From contig NZ_CP016634.1 in assembly GCF_002741075.1 (NCBI RefSeq), forward strand, positions 5,012,501-5,076,500: DNA of 64,000 bases, given 5' to 3'. Within the stretch, counting starts at the first letter, position 1; every line of letters begins with the position of its first letter. Shown piece by piece: positions 44,218-53,285 of this stretch. Origin of the DNA: Pseudomonas putida (GTDB lineage Bacteria > Pseudomonadota > Gammaproteobacteria > Pseudomonadales > Pseudomonadaceae). A program made the position numbers and the translations under genes. The notes beneath the pieces are model-generated. The model did no database searches. It was not told the DNA's origin and worked only from the letters and a program-made list of their open reading frames with translations.

Positions 44218-47028
44218 ATGAGCTTGCCCGCCGCGTTCCTCCGAGATGTCGAGCGCCTGATTCCCGCCGAGCGCCGCTTCGACGACCCGACCTCGACCCT
44301 GGCGTTCGGTACCGATGCCAGCTTCTATCGGCTCATCCCCAAGTTGGTGGTTCGTGTCGAGTCCGAGGACGAGGTGGTTGGCCTATTGCAGTTGGCACAG
44401 CGCGACCGCGTCCCGGTCACCTTCCGCGCCGCGGGCACCAGCCTGTCCGGTCAGGCCATCAGCGATTCGGTGCTGATCGTTCTGGGCGATGACTGGAACG
44501 ATCGCCAGATTCGTGGCCAGGGCGAGCAGATCCGCCTGCAACCCGGCGTCATCGGCGCCCAGGCCAATGCCTGGCTAGCCCCCTACGGCCGCAAGATCGG
44601 CCCGGACCCAGCCTCGATCAACGCCTGCAAGATCGGCGGCATCGTGGCCAACAATGCCAGCGGCATGTGCTGTGGCACCGCCCAGAACACCTACCACACC
44701 CTGGCCGGGATGCGCCTGGTGCTGGCCGACGGCACCTGCCTGGACAGCGAGGACCCCGCCAGTGTCGCCGCTTTCCGCCAAAGCCATGCTTCTCTGCTGG
44801 ACGAACTCGCCCGCCTGGGACACGAGACCCGTGCCAACACCGCATTGGCTGAACGCATTCGGCACAAGTACCGGCTGAAGAACACCACCGGGCTGTCGCT
44901 CAATGCGCTGGTGGACTACGACCAGCCGCTGGATATCCTCCAACACCTGCTGGTCGGCTCCGAAGGCACCCTGGGATTCATCAGCGCGGTCACCTACGAC
45001 ACCGTGCCCGATCACCCACACAAGGCCAGCGCACTGCTGGTCTTCCCCACGGTGGAAAGCTGCTGCCGCGCCGTGACCGTGCTCAAACCGCAACCCGTGT
45101 CAGCCGTCGAACTGCTCGATCGACGCAGCCTGCGCTCGGTCCAGGACATGCCCGGCATGCCTGCCTGGGTAAAGGGGCTGTCGGCCAACGCCTGCGCCTT
45201 GCTGATCGAGTCCCGCGCCGCCAGCCAGAGCCTGCTGCATGAACAGCTTGGCCAGGTCATGGCCTCCATCGCCGAGTTCCCCCTGGAGCAACGCGTGGAC
45301 TTCAGCGAAGACCCGGCGGTGTACAACCAGCTGTGGAAGATCCGCAAGGACACCTTCCCCGCCGTTGGCGCGGTGCGCCAGACCGGCACCACGGTGATCA
45401 TCGAGGATGTGACCTTCCCCATCGAGCAACTGGCCGAGGGGGTCAATCGCCTGATCCAGCTGTTCGACAAACACTGCTACGACGAGGCGATCATCTTCGG
45501 CCATGCCCTTGAGGGCAACCTGCACTTCGTCTTCACCCAGGGCTTCAACAGCCCCGAAGAAGTGGCGCGCTACCAGGCCTTCATGGATGACGTGGCACAG
45601 CTGGTAGCCGTGGAGTTCGGGGGTTCGCTCAAGGCCGAGCATGGCACCGGACGCAACATGGCGCCCTTCGTCGAGCTCGAATGGGGCCAGGACGCCTACC
45701 AGTTGATGTGGAAGCTCAAGCGCCTGCTCGACCCCAGCGGCATCCTCAACCCTGACGTGGTGCTCAGTGAAGATCCGGACATCCACCTCAAGCACCTCAA
45801 GCCCCTGCCGGCCGCCGACGAGATCGTCGACAAGTGCATCGAGTGCGGCTTCTGCGAACCTGTGTGCCCGTCCAAGGGACTAACCCTGAGCCCACGCCAG
45901 CGCATCGTCATGTGGCGTGATATCCAGGCCAAGAAGCGCGCCGGTATCGATATTCGCGAACTGTTGAAAACCTACCAGTACCAGGGCATAGACACCTGCG
46001 CCGCCACGGGTCTGTGCGCCCAGCGCTGCCCAGTGGGCATCAACACCGGCGAGCTGGTGAAAAAGCTGCGCGGCCAGGCCGCCGAGCACGGCAAGGCGGC
46101 CGACTGGCTCGCCGAGCATTTCACCACTGCCCTGCGCGGCACCCGCCTCACCCTGGCCGCCGCCAACGGTGCACGCAAACTGCTGGGTGCCCCGCGCCTG
46201 GGCCGCTTGAGCGCCTCCCTGCGCAAGGCCAGCCATGGTCGGCTGCCCCAGTGGCCCCCCGCCATGCCCCAGCCGGTACGCGCCATCGACATCGGCCCGG
46301 CGAGCAACGACGCACGGCCACGGGTGGTGTACCTGGCCGCTTGTGTCTCGCGGGTGATGGGCCCGGCAGTTGGGGATCGGGAACAAAGCTCGCTGCTGGA
46401 CAAGACGCGCACCCTGCTGGAAAAAGCCGGCTACCAGGTGGTGTTCCCCGAGAACGCCGACAGCCTGTGCTGCGGCCAGCCGTTCGCCTCAAAAGGCTAT
46501 GCAGAGCAGGCCGAGCACAAGCGCCAGGAGCTGATCAACGCGCTATTGCACGCCAGCCGCGGCGGCCTCGACCCGATCTATTGCGACACCAGCCCCTGCA
46601 CCCTGCGCCTGGTCCAGGACTTGGCCGACACCCGCCTGGACCTGTATGACCCGGTGCGCTTCATCCGTACTCACCTGCTCGAGCGCCTGGAGTTCACCCC
46701 TCAGGATGAACCGGTGGCCGTGCATGTGACCTGCAGCACCCAACACCTGGGCGAGAGCCAGGCGCTGATCGACCTGGCGCGACGCTGCAGCAAGCAGGTG
46801 GTGGTCCCCGAGGGCATCCATTGCTGCGGTTTCGCCGGCGATAAAGGTTTCACCACGCCGGAACTCAATGCCCACTCGCTGCGCAGCCTCAAGGACGCCG
46901 TGCAGTACTGCAGCGAAGGAATCTCCACCAGCCGCACTTGTGAGATCGGGCTGTCCAGCCACAGCGGCATCGACTATCACGGACTGGTTTACCTGGTGGA
47001 CCGCGTCACACGTCCACGCAGCCTCTGA
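44218..47028 (+). CDS. dld: FAD/Fe-S D-lactate dehydrogenase (Dld-II type)
   Basis: Probable respiratory D-lactate (D-2-hydroxyacid) dehydrogenase. The 936-residue protein joins a FAD-binding PCMH domain (about 40-270; FRAAGTSLSGQAISD near 78), a FAD-oxidase C-terminal domain (about 270-520), two 4Fe-4S motifs (CIECGFCEPVCPSKG near 539, CAATGLCAQRCPVG near 592) and a C-terminal CCG domain pair (CCGQPF near 750, CCGFAGDKG near 868). This layout and its position after lldD match the third gene of Pseudomonas lactate operons. GAGGAG precedes the ATG. A broader 2-hydroxyacid substrate (YdiJ-like) cannot be excluded. Confidence 0.9.
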   Translation: MSLPAAFLRDVERLIPAERRFDDPTSTLAFGTDASFYRLIPKLVVRVESEDEVVGLLQLAQRDRVPVTFRAAGTSLSGQAISDSVLIVLGDDWNDRQIRGQGEQIRLQPGVIGAQANAWLAPYGRKIGPDPASINACKIGGIVANNASGMCCGTAQNTYHTLAGMRLVLADGTCLDSEDPASVAAFRQSHASLLDELARLGHETRANTALAERIRHKYRLKNTTGLSLNALVDYDQPLDILQHLLVGSEGTLGFISAVTYDTVPDHPHKASALLVFPTVESCCRAVTVLKPQPVSAVELLDRRSLRSVQDMPGMPAWVKGLSANACALLIESRAASQSLLHEQLGQVMASIAEFPLEQRVDFSEDPAVYNQLWKIRKDTFPAVGAVRQTGTTVIIEDVTFPIEQLAEGVNRLIQLFDKHCYDEAIIFGHALEGNLHFVFTQGFNSPEEVARYQAFMDDVAQLVAVEFGGSLKAEHGTGRNMAPFVELEWGQDAYQLMWKLKRLLDPSGILNPDVVLSEDPDIHLKHLKPLPAADEIVDKCIECGFCEPVCPSKGLTLSPRQRIVMWRDIQAKKRAGIDIRELLKTYQYQGIDTCAATGLCAQRCPVGINTGELVKKLRGQAAEHGKAADWLAEHFTTALRGTRLTLAAANGARKLLGAPRLGRLSASLRKASHGRLPQWPPAMPQPVRAIDIGPASNDARPRVVYLAACVSRVMGPAVGDREQSSLLDKTRTLLEKAGYQVVFPENADSLCCGQPFASKGYAEQAEHKRQELINALLHASRGGLDPIYCDTSPCTLRLVQDLADTRLDLYDPVRFIRTHLLERLEFTPQDEPVAVHVTCSTQHLGESQALIDLARRCSKQVVVPEGIHCCGFAGDKGFTTPELNAHSLRSLKDAVQYCSEGISTSRTCEIGLSSHSGIDYHGLVYLVDRVTRPRSL

Positions 47029-47035
47029 TGTCGCT

Positions 47036-47058
47036 GAGGCCACCTAGTGGCCTCTTTA
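47036..47058 (+). terminator. Terminator of the lactate operon
   Basis: GAGGCCAC-CTA-GTGGCCTC followed by TTTAT, 7 bases after dld. Confidence 0.8.
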
Positions 47059-47080
47059 TCGATGAACCCGCCTTCCACTG

Positions 47081-47104
47081 TGTGGAGCGGGTTTACCCGC
47101 GAAG
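47081..47104. repeat. Single REP
   Basis: GAGCGGGTTTACCCGCGAAG with flanks, unpaired copy after the lactate operon. Confidence 0.8.
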
Positions 47105-47213
47105 AAGACACCACGCTTCCAGACACTAGCGCCACCAAATGGAACCCTGGCAAAGCCCGCGCAGTCCATCGTTACAGGCCCACCTACCAGAGGCCGTCAC
47201 GAGGAGACACCCC

Positions 47214-47507
47214 ATGAAAGGTACTGCGCTTTCCGCCCTGTTCGCGGCCGCAACCCTGCTGGCCTCGCCGGTGTTCGCCGACGAAGACCTCTGCACCACC
47301 AACCTGCAAAAAATCGACGACAACATGGCCACCCTCGGCACGACCTCCGAAGGCTTGGACAAAGCCATCACCGAGCGCGTCGACAAGGCCAAGGCCGCTC
47401 AGGCTTCCGGCGACACCAAGGAATGCATCGCCATCACCAGCCAGGTGCTCGAGCGCATGGAAAAATCCGAGAAAGGCAGTGGCTCCAGCAGCGGCAGCGG
47501 CTCCTGA
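47214..47507 (+). CDS. Small exported protein of unknown function
   Basis: A 97-residue protein with a clear signal peptide (hydrophobic LSALFAAATLLASPVFA, cleavage after about residue 22). The mature part has two cysteines (near 27 and 70) that could form a disulfide, is predicted helical (LDKAITERVDKAKAAQASGD) and ends in a Ser/Gly tail. ATG at 47214 follows GAGGAG. I do not recognise a named family. It lies just upstream of ssrA. Confidence 0.75.
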   Translation: MKGTALSALFAAATLLASPVFADEDLCTTNLQKIDDNMATLGTTSEGLDKAITERVDKAKAAQASGDTKECIAITSQVLERMEKSEKGSGSSSGSGS

Positions 47508-47549
47508 CGCGCAATCGGCGCAACTGTCGACGCATGGCACGCAAAGGCG

Positions 47550-47555
47550 TATACT
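47550..47555 (+). promoter_or_regulatory. -10 element of ssrA
   Basis: TATACT about 40 bases before the mature tmRNA 5' end, implying a short precursor trimmed by RNase P. The -35 match is weak (TCGACG). Confidence 0.5.
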
Positions 47556-47596
47556 GCGCTCACGTGTCGAAAGGCACGTCAGCTAGAGCTGAGTGT

Positions 47597-47988
47597 GGGG
47601 CCGATTAGGATTCGACGCCGGTATCGAAACTCTAGGTGCATGCCGAGTTGGTAACAGAACTCGTAAATCCACTGTTGCAACTTTCTATAGTTGCCAATGA
47701 CGAAAACTACGAGGGCTACGCTCTCGCTGCGTAAGCAGCTGAGCCCGCTCTCCTGGTAGCTTCGGCTCCAGCAATCACCAGGGGATGCCTGTAAACCCGA
47801 AGTGATTGTCATACAGAACAGGATCGCCGCGTAGTACGTTGTGGACGAAGTGGCTAAAACTTACACAACTCGTCCAAAGCACCCTGCCCGTCGGGCGGCT
47901 GCGGATTAACTCAATAGACACGGCTAAGCATGTAGTACCGACAGCGGAGGACTGGCGGACGGGGGTTCAAATCCCCCCGGCTCCACCA
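47597..47988 (+). ncRNA. ssrA: Transfer-messenger RNA (tmRNA)
   Basis: A 392-base tmRNA that rescues stalled ribosomes with SmpB. The 5' GGGGCCG pairs with the 3' CGGCTCC of the tRNA-like acceptor arm, followed by ACCA. The tag reading frame from about 47691 is GCC AAT GAC GAA AAC TAC through GCT GCG TAA, giving ANDENYEGYALAA. Pseudoknot-rich spacer follows. A strong terminator lies 8 bases downstream. The intact 3' end is a common integration site for islands; none is present here. Confidence 0.97.
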
Positions 47989-47995
47989 ATCACGC

Positions 47996-48028
47996 AAAAG
48001 GCACCTGGTCACCCAGGTGCCTTTTTTA
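47996..48028 (+). terminator. Terminator of ssrA
   Basis: AAAAGGCACCTGG-TCA-CCCAGGTGCCTTTTTT, a strong intrinsic terminator that could also serve the convergent lipoprotein gene. Confidence 0.9.
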
Positions 48029-48047
48029 TGCCTGCATGCTGGCTCGA

Positions 48048-48521
48048 TCAGCCTTCGGCCTGATCTTTCAGATCATCCAGCGCATCCACGATCGCTTCGT
48101 CGTTGTCGGACATCGCATCCTGCATGTCTTGCATCATGGTCTTCTGCACCTCGACCACTTTAAGCGCCAGCTCACGACCGTCCTTGGACCCCAAGATGAT
48201 TGCCATCGCTTGTTCCGGGTGTTGGTTGGCGCGGATCATCAGGTCCAGCTCATCATCATCGAAGTGATCGGCATAGACCTCGACCATCGCGTCTTTCAAG
48301 GCGTCCTGCGGCAGGTTCTGGCGGACCACGTTGCGAATCTGCTCACGCCCGAGCATTGGGTACTGGTTGGCGTAGGCGGACGATGCAATGTCCACGATCA
48401 CGCCATACTGCTCAGTCAGCCCTGTAGTCTTGATGAGCTCCTCAGCCTTGTCCTTGCTCGAGCCACAGCCCGTCAGCATGGCCGCACAGGCGGCAGCCAT
48501 GACCAGTGTCCTTAAATCCAT
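48048..48521 (-). CDS. Lipoprotein, DUF2059-like
   Basis: A 157-residue precursor with a lipobox LTGC (cysteine 19) and a helical mature domain rich in acidic residues, resembling DUF2059 proteins (KAEELIKTTGLTEQYG near 25, ADHFDDDELDLMI near 87, then a Lys/Met-rich helix). Function unknown. The ATG at 48521 is chosen because it gives the lipoprotein signal; the frame is open to 48806 only through the next gene. Confidence 0.7.
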   Translation of the reverse strand: MDLRTLVMAAACAAMLTGCGSSKDKAEELIKTTGLTEQYGVIVDIASSAYANQYPMLGREQIRNVVRQNLPQDALKDAMVEVYADHFDDDELDLMIRANQHPEQAMAIILGSKDGRELALKVVEVQKTMMQDMQDAMSDNDEAIVDALDDLKDQAEG

Positions 48522-48559
48522 GAGTCCGATGTCCTTGTCTTGCGAGAGAGAAACCGCGC

Positions 48560-48778
48560 CTAGCGGCGATTGAGATGAAGGCCGACGATGACCACGAGCA
48601 GGACGATGACGCCCAGCACCGCGCCAACGGCAGGGAACATCGCCGCAGGCCAGATCACGCCACGACCGAGGTTGTAGGCGAAACTGAAGTGGGAGTATTG
48701 GCCGAACAGCCAGGAGTAGAGGGTATAGATCAGGCCGATGGCGAAGTAACCGGCAATGAGTTTTCCCTTGAGCGACAT
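48560..48778 (-). CDS. Small two-helix membrane protein
   Basis: A 72-residue protein with two membrane helices (about 6-24 and 42-66: FPAVGAVLGVIVLLVVIVGL) and a short basic end. Not recognised. It starts with ATG at 48778 behind GGAAG and ends 38 bases upstream of the lipoprotein gene, so the two may be co-transcribed. Confidence 0.6.
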   Translation of the reverse strand: MSLKGKLIAGYFAIGLIYTLYSWLFGQYSHFSFAYNLGRGVIWPAAMFPAVGAVLGVIVLLVVIVGLHLNRR

Positions 48779-48787
48779 GGAGCTTCC

Positions 48788-48860
48788 TTATAGATGATGG
48801 CGCCATTGAACTGTTTCAAAAATTATCACCACAGTGATAGCAATTCAATGTCATCTATAA
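48788..48860. repeat. 73-bp nested palindrome, MITE-like
   Basis: Perfect 10-bp ends TTATAGATGA (48788-48797) and TCATCTATAA (48851-48860); inside them CATTGAA/TTCAATG (48804-48810 with 48844-48850) and TATCAC/GTGATA (48824-48839). AT-rich against the surroundings. The flanks AGCTTCC and AGCTGCC differ in one base, as a degraded target duplication might. Confidence 0.6.
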
Positions 48861-48920
48861 AGCTGCCGAGTCGAGAGCTGAGACGGCAATGCCATCAAAG
48901 CTCCCGCTCGGGCTTGCGGA

Positions 48921-50315
48921 TCACCCCATCGAACGCACACCTACTTCCCCGCGCGCCTGCCCGCGAGTGGTGACAATCCCCAGGAAGGAAATCACCAATG
49001 CCAGGCCCAAGGTCGCCGTCACCTCTGCGCGGTGCTCCTCGGTGAACATCATCACGCCCAGGGCACAGGCGATGAAGATGATCACAGCCCAGGTCAGGTA
49101 CGGGAACAGCCACATGCGGAACTTGAGCTCCGTGCTCTCGCGCTCCAGGCGGCGACGCATGCGCAGTTGGGAAATGGCGATGACCATGTACACCAGCAAG
49201 GCAATGGCACCGGAACTGGCAAGCAGAAACTCGAAGACACCCTTGGGCGCGAAGTAGTTGAGGATGGCGATGGCCGCACCGATCAGGGTGCTGCCGAACA
49301 CCGCGGCGCGAGGTACGCCGACGCTGTTGGTCTTGTTCAGAATCGCCGGGGCGTCGCCGCGCTTGGCCAGGGAATACATCATCCGCGAGGCGATGTAGAT
49401 CGAGGAGTTCATGCAACTGGTCACGGCCACCAACACCACCAGATCGACCATGAAGGCCGCATTGGGGATGTTCATGATTTCCAGGGCTCGCTGATAGGAA
49501 CCCACCACCGCCAGTTGTGGGTCGTTCCACGGCACGACGGAGATGATCACGAAGATCGACAGGATGTAGAAGGTACTGATTCGCCAGATTACCGAACGGG
49601 TGGCCTTGGCGATGTTACGCGAAGGATCGCTGGATTCGGCGGCGGCGATGGTCACCGCCTCGGTGCCGATGAAGCTGAACATCACGGTGATGAAGGCGCC
49701 CACCACGGCGGACCATCCCTTTGGCGTGAAGCCACCGTGCTCGGCCATCAGCGTGCTCAGGCCGCTGACTTCACGGTTGGGCAGCCAACCCATCAGGGCG
49801 GCGAAGCCCAGGCCGATGAAACCGAGAATGGCCGTGACCTTGAGGATCGCGAACCAGAACTCGAACTCACCGTACTTGGCCACACTGAACAGGTTGGTGC
49901 CGGCCAGCAGCACAACCGAAAGCAGGGCGAAGATCCAGCTGTCCACCTGGGGGAACCAGGCATTGAGCACGTGCCCGGCGGCCAGGGCTTCGATCGGGAT
50001 CACCAGGACCCAAAACCACCAGTACAGCCAACCAATGGTGTAACCGGCCCAGCGGCCGATGGCCTGTTCGGCGTAAGTGGAGAAAGAGCCGGTGTCAGGA
50101 TGGGCGACTGCCATTTCACCGAGCATGCGCATGACCAGTACCACCAGGGTCCCGGCCACGAAATAAGAAAGAATGGTCGCCGGCCCGGCTGCCGCAATAG
50201 CGTGCCCTGAGCCTACGAAAAGTCCGGCCCCGATGATGCCAGCGATGGACAGCATCGTTACATGACGTGGCTTGAAACCTTGTGCAAGGTTGCCATCAGA
50301 TCCCACGGTGTTCAT
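48921..50315 (-). CDS. gabP: Amino acid permease, GabP-like (APC family)
   Basis: Inner-membrane proton-coupled permease, best resembling 4-aminobutyrate (GABA) permeases. The 464-residue protein has 12 predicted helices; the first begins the APC consensus IAGIIGAGLFVGSGHAI near 23, and EAVTIAAAESSDPSRNIAKA near 228 is a conserved loop. ATG at 50315 (MNTVGSDGNL). It stands alone with 345 bases of upstream sequence. Substrate inferred from overall similarity; related AroP/ProY permeases are alternatives. Confidence 0.75.
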   Translation of the reverse strand: MNTVGSDGNLAQGFKPRHVTMLSIAGIIGAGLFVGSGHAIAAAGPATILSYFVAGTLVVLVMRMLGEMAVAHPDTGSFSTYAEQAIGRWAGYTIGWLYWWFWVLVIPIEALAAGHVLNAWFPQVDSWIFALLSVVLLAGTNLFSVAKYGEFEFWFAILKVTAILGFIGLGFAALMGWLPNREVSGLSTLMAEHGGFTPKGWSAVVGAFITVMFSFIGTEAVTIAAAESSDPSRNIAKATRSVIWRISTFYILSIFVIISVVPWNDPQLAVVGSYQRALEIMNIPNAAFMVDLVVLVAVTSCMNSSIYIASRMMYSLAKRGDAPAILNKTNSVGVPRAAVFGSTLIGAAIAILNYFAPKGVFEFLLASSGAIALLVYMVIAISQLRMRRRLERESTELKFRMWLFPYLTWAVIIFIACALGVMMFTEEHRAEVTATLGLALVISFLGIVTTRGQARGEVGVRSMG

Positions 50316-50661
50316 TGATCTTGTTCTCTTTTTGCTGACACAAGGAAAGGACGGGCAGAGGTAGGCGAACAACTTCTCCTTTGAAAGAACGGTGACACAG
50401 CGCATCGCTTACGTGGTGTTGTTGAGGTTTTCACGTATCCAGGGCGACGCACCGACAAAATGCGGGGTCCACTTTAAGCCCGGGGGGGCGGCGGCAAAAT
50501 ACTCGAAAACGCCACGCAACTGTTCGATCACGACATGGCTTTGTTATGCAGGTCACGGTATCGAACAGCCCGCAATGAAGGCTCTGGAACGGGCGTTCCA
50601 GCAATGAGTGTGGGGTTTCTACAGACGAGGCCAGGGCCGCTTTGCGGCCCCAACTACAGAC
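50316..50661. other. Gap upstream of the permease
   Basis: About 345 bases without a supported gene. It holds the permease promoter region, spaced inverted repeats CTGTTCGAT/ATCGAACAG (50520 and 50560), a perfect 7-bp palindrome CTGGAAC-GGGC-GTTCCAG at 50584-50601, and a GGCCGC-TTT-GCGGCC hairpin near 50637 that probably ends the MDR gene transcript. Confidence 0.5.
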
Positions 50662-51672
50662 TCAGAAGGTCAGGCAGATCTTGCCGAAATGCTTGTTGCT
50701 TTCCTGATAGCGGAACGCCTCGACGATCTGCTCAAGCTCGAAGTGCTTGTCCACCACAGGCCGCAGGCCATTGGCGTCGATCGCCCGGATCATTGCCTGC
50801 TGTTGGGCGCGACTGCCCACCAGCACGCCTTGCAGGCGGATCTGGCGCACCAGCGCCTGGACCAGCGGCAACTGCCCGGCAACCCCGGTGAGGATGCCGA
50901 TCAACGAGACGTGACCGCCGATACGCGCGGCGATCATCGACTGCTCAAGGGTCGCCGGCCCGCCGACTTCGATCACATGATCGACACCACGGTTATCGGT
51001 GAGCTCACGCACCTTCTCGCCCCACGCCGGGGTGCTGCGGTAGTTGATCAAATGATCGGCGCCCAAAGCCTTGAGGCGCTCGAGCTTGGCATCGCTGGAG
51101 GAGGTAGCGATCACCGTGGCGCCGGCCAGCTTGGCGAACTGCAAAGCGAAGATCGACACACCGCCAGTGCCCTGTACCAGCACGGTATCGCCCGGCTTGA
51201 GGTGATCATCGCTCATCAAGGCACGCCAGGCGGTAAGACCAGCGGTGGTCAAGGTGGCCGCCTCGGCGTGGCTATAGCCTTTGGGCGCCAAGGTGAAAGC
51301 GGTGGCACGGGCGGTCACCTGCTCACGGGCGTAACCATCGATACCATCGCCGGGCACCGTGGCGAAGCCCTCCACATTCGCCTGGCCATCGAGCCAGCCG
51401 GGGAAGAACGTGCTCACCACAGCGTCCCCCACCTGGAATTCGCTGACACCTGGCCCGACCGCGACCACCTCGCCTGCGCCATCGGCCATGGGAATGCGCC
51501 GTTCGCTCGACCCCCACATGCCGCTCACCACAGCAAAGTCGTGGTAGTTGAGAGAACTGGCGTGCAGGCGCACGGTGATTTCGCCGGTCTGCGGCGCACG
51601 CGCCTCGCTGGTCCCTACCTGGACGTTGTCGTAACCGCCACCGGGTTGCACATAGATGGCCTTGTTGCTCAT
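50662..51672 (-). CDS. NAD(P)-dependent MDR oxidoreductase (alcohol dehydrogenase/quinone reductase type)
   Basis: A 336-residue medium-chain dehydrogenase: GroES-like N-terminal domain (HASSLNYHDFAVVSG near 38) and a Rossmann domain with VLVQGTGGVSIFALQFAKLAGA near 165 (partial). The structural Cys4 zinc motif of classical alcohol dehydrogenases is absent, so it is closer to zinc-independent quinone oxidoreductases. ATG at 51672 follows AAGGAG; a GTG one codon earlier is also possible. Substrate unknown. Confidence 0.8.
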   Translation of the reverse strand: MSNKAIYVQPGGGYDNVQVGTSEARAPQTGEITVRLHASSLNYHDFAVVSGMWGSSERRIPMADGAGEVVAVGPGVSEFQVGDAVVSTFFPGWLDGQANVEGFATVPGDGIDGYAREQVTARATAFTLAPKGYSHAEAATLTTAGLTAWRALMSDDHLKPGDTVLVQGTGGVSIFALQFAKLAGATVIATSSSDAKLERLKALGADHLINYRSTPAWGEKVRELTDNRGVDHVIEVGGPATLEQSMIAARIGGHVSLIGILTGVAGQLPLVQALVRQIRLQGVLVGSRAQQQAMIRAIDANGLRPVVDKHFELEQIVEAFRYQESNKHFGKICLTF

Positions 51673-51733
51673 CACGAAATCTCCTTGAGGGATCGAAAAA
51701 CCAACATTGCAGATTAGACCGGTCTGGGCAGGA

Positions 51734-52324
51734 TCAACCGAGCAACAATTTCAGAGCGCGGCAATCGGCGGCATGCCAGTCCGCCAGCTCCGGCCAGGGA
51801 TTGTCCGGGAGATTGACCAGCACCGTGCGCGCCCCTGCGGCGCGACCACAGTCCAGGTCGAAACGGTAGTCGCCTACCATCACCAGTGAAGCAGGCGACA
51901 CGTCCCAAGCGTGGGCGATTTTCAGCAAACCGTCAGGGCTGGGCTTGGGCGCGGCTTCGTCGCGACCGAGGATGTGTTCGACAGCGAAGCAGTCCGCCAA
52001 GCCGATGGCCTCGAGGGTGACGTGCGCCAGCTCCCGTGCATTGCGAGTGAGAATGCCCAGTTGGCATCCCCTTCCAGCCAGCTCGCGCACCAGCTCCACA
52101 GCCCCTTCAGCCGGCCGGGAGGCAATCGCCAGGTCACGCTCGTGCTCAAGCAACCAGGCATGTTTGGCCGCGGCCTCCTCGGCCGGCAAAGCCGCCAGAT
52201 GGGTGAGGATGTCGTGCTCGGGCGGTATGCCCAACGCCTGGCGAATGGCCGCGAAATCATGCACGGCCACCGTGAGCGTACCGTCCATGTCGAACACCCA
52301 ATGGCGGATGCTCCCCAGGCTCAT
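51734..52324 (-). CDS. HAD family hydrolase (phosphoglycolate phosphatase-like)
   Basis: A 196-residue HAD phosphatase: motif I FDMDGTLT near 12, motif II ILTRNARE near 92, motif IV VGDYRFDLDCG near 150. It has an alpha-helical cap between motifs I and II. The ATG at 52324 overlaps the tesB stop (ATGA) with GAGGA upstream, so it is translationally coupled to tesB. Substrate unknown; phosphoglycolate or a similar small phosphoester is plausible. Confidence 0.85.
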   Translation of the reverse strand: MSLGSIRHWVFDMDGTLTVAVHDFAAIRQALGIPPEHDILTHLAALPAEEAAAKHAWLLEHERDLAIASRPAEGAVELVRELAGRGCQLGILTRNARELAHVTLEAIGLADCFAVEHILGRDEAAPKPSPDGLLKIAHAWDVSPASLVMVGDYRFDLDCGRAAGARTVLVNLPDNPWPELADWHAADCRALKLLLG

Positions 52325-53190
52325 ACCCAATCCTCACGGTGGCGGATCAAACCTTCCTGGGTCGAAGAGGCCACCAACTGACCCGCGCGGTTGAAGATGC
52401 TGCCACGGTTGAAGCCCCGGGCGTTGCCCGCCCAAGGGCTGTCGGTGGCGTACAGCAGCCATTCATCGGCACGCAGGTTGCGGTGGAACCACAACGAATG
52501 GTCGAGGCTGGCGATCTGCATGTCCTTCTGCCACACCGATTTGCCATGGGGCAGCAGCGAGGTGGTCAGCAGGCCGAAGTCCGAGGCGTAGGCCAACAGG
52601 TACTTGTGCAGGGCCGGCATGTCCGGCAGCTCGCCGTCGGCACGGAACCAGGCGTACTTGATCGGATCGCCTGGTTTGGGGTTGAACGGGTCGCGCTCGG
52701 TGATCGGACGGATCTCGATGGGTTTGGCGCACAGTACCTTGTCGCGAATGCGCTCGGGCAGGTGCTCGGCCATGGCGCTCGCCAGCTCGACTTCGCTGGG
52801 CAGGTTTTCCGGACCAACCACATCGGGCATCGGCGCCTGGTGTTCGAAGCCACCCTCGTCGTACTGGAACGAGGCGCTGCACGTGAAAATCGGCTGCCCC
52901 TTCTGGATCGCCGTCACCCGCCGAGTGCTGAAGCTGCCACCGTCGCGCACGCGATCGACCGAATACACCACTGGCATGCTGGCATCGCCCGGGCGCAGGA
53001 AGTAACCGTGCAATGAATGCACATGGCGCGCCTCTTCGACGGTCTGGCTGGCTGCCGATAGCGACTGGCCAAGCACCTGTCCGCCGTACAACTGGCGGAA
53101 ACCGAGGTCCTGGCTGCGGCCACGGAACAGGTTCTCTTCGATGGACTCGAGGCTCAGCAAGTCGACCAGGTCGTCCAATACATGGCTCAT
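52321..53190 (-). CDS. tesB: Acyl-CoA thioesterase II
   Basis: Hydrolyses medium- and long-chain acyl-CoA. The 289-residue double-hotdog protein matches TesB in length (E. coli about 286) and landmarks: ENLFRGRSQDLGFRQLYGGQVLGQ near 19 (in part), SLHGYFLRPGD near 58 and DHSLWFHR near 227, with the catalytic aspartate-glutamine-threonine set near 200-275. ATG at 53190 (MSHVLDDLVDLL) follows AGGAGAAT. Operon with the HAD gene. Confidence 0.93.
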   Translation of the reverse strand: MSHVLDDLVDLLSLESIEENLFRGRSQDLGFRQLYGGQVLGQSLSAASQTVEEARHVHSLHGYFLRPGDASMPVVYSVDRVRDGGSFSTRRVTAIQKGQPIFTCSASFQYDEGGFEHQAPMPDVVGPENLPSEVELASAMAEHLPERIRDKVLCAKPIEIRPITERDPFNPKPGDPIKYAWFRADGELPDMPALHKYLLAYASDFGLLTTSLLPHGKSVWQKDMQIASLDHSLWFHRNLRADEWLLYATDSPWAGNARGFNRGSIFNRAGQLVASSTQEGLIRHREDWV

Positions 53191-53285
53191 GGGGGATTCT
53201 CCTAGCAAGGCATCACGGCTCTACGGCGCTCTCATGTGTGCAAATGATACAGGGTTTGTCATTCGCGCCCTGCATGGCACGCCAT

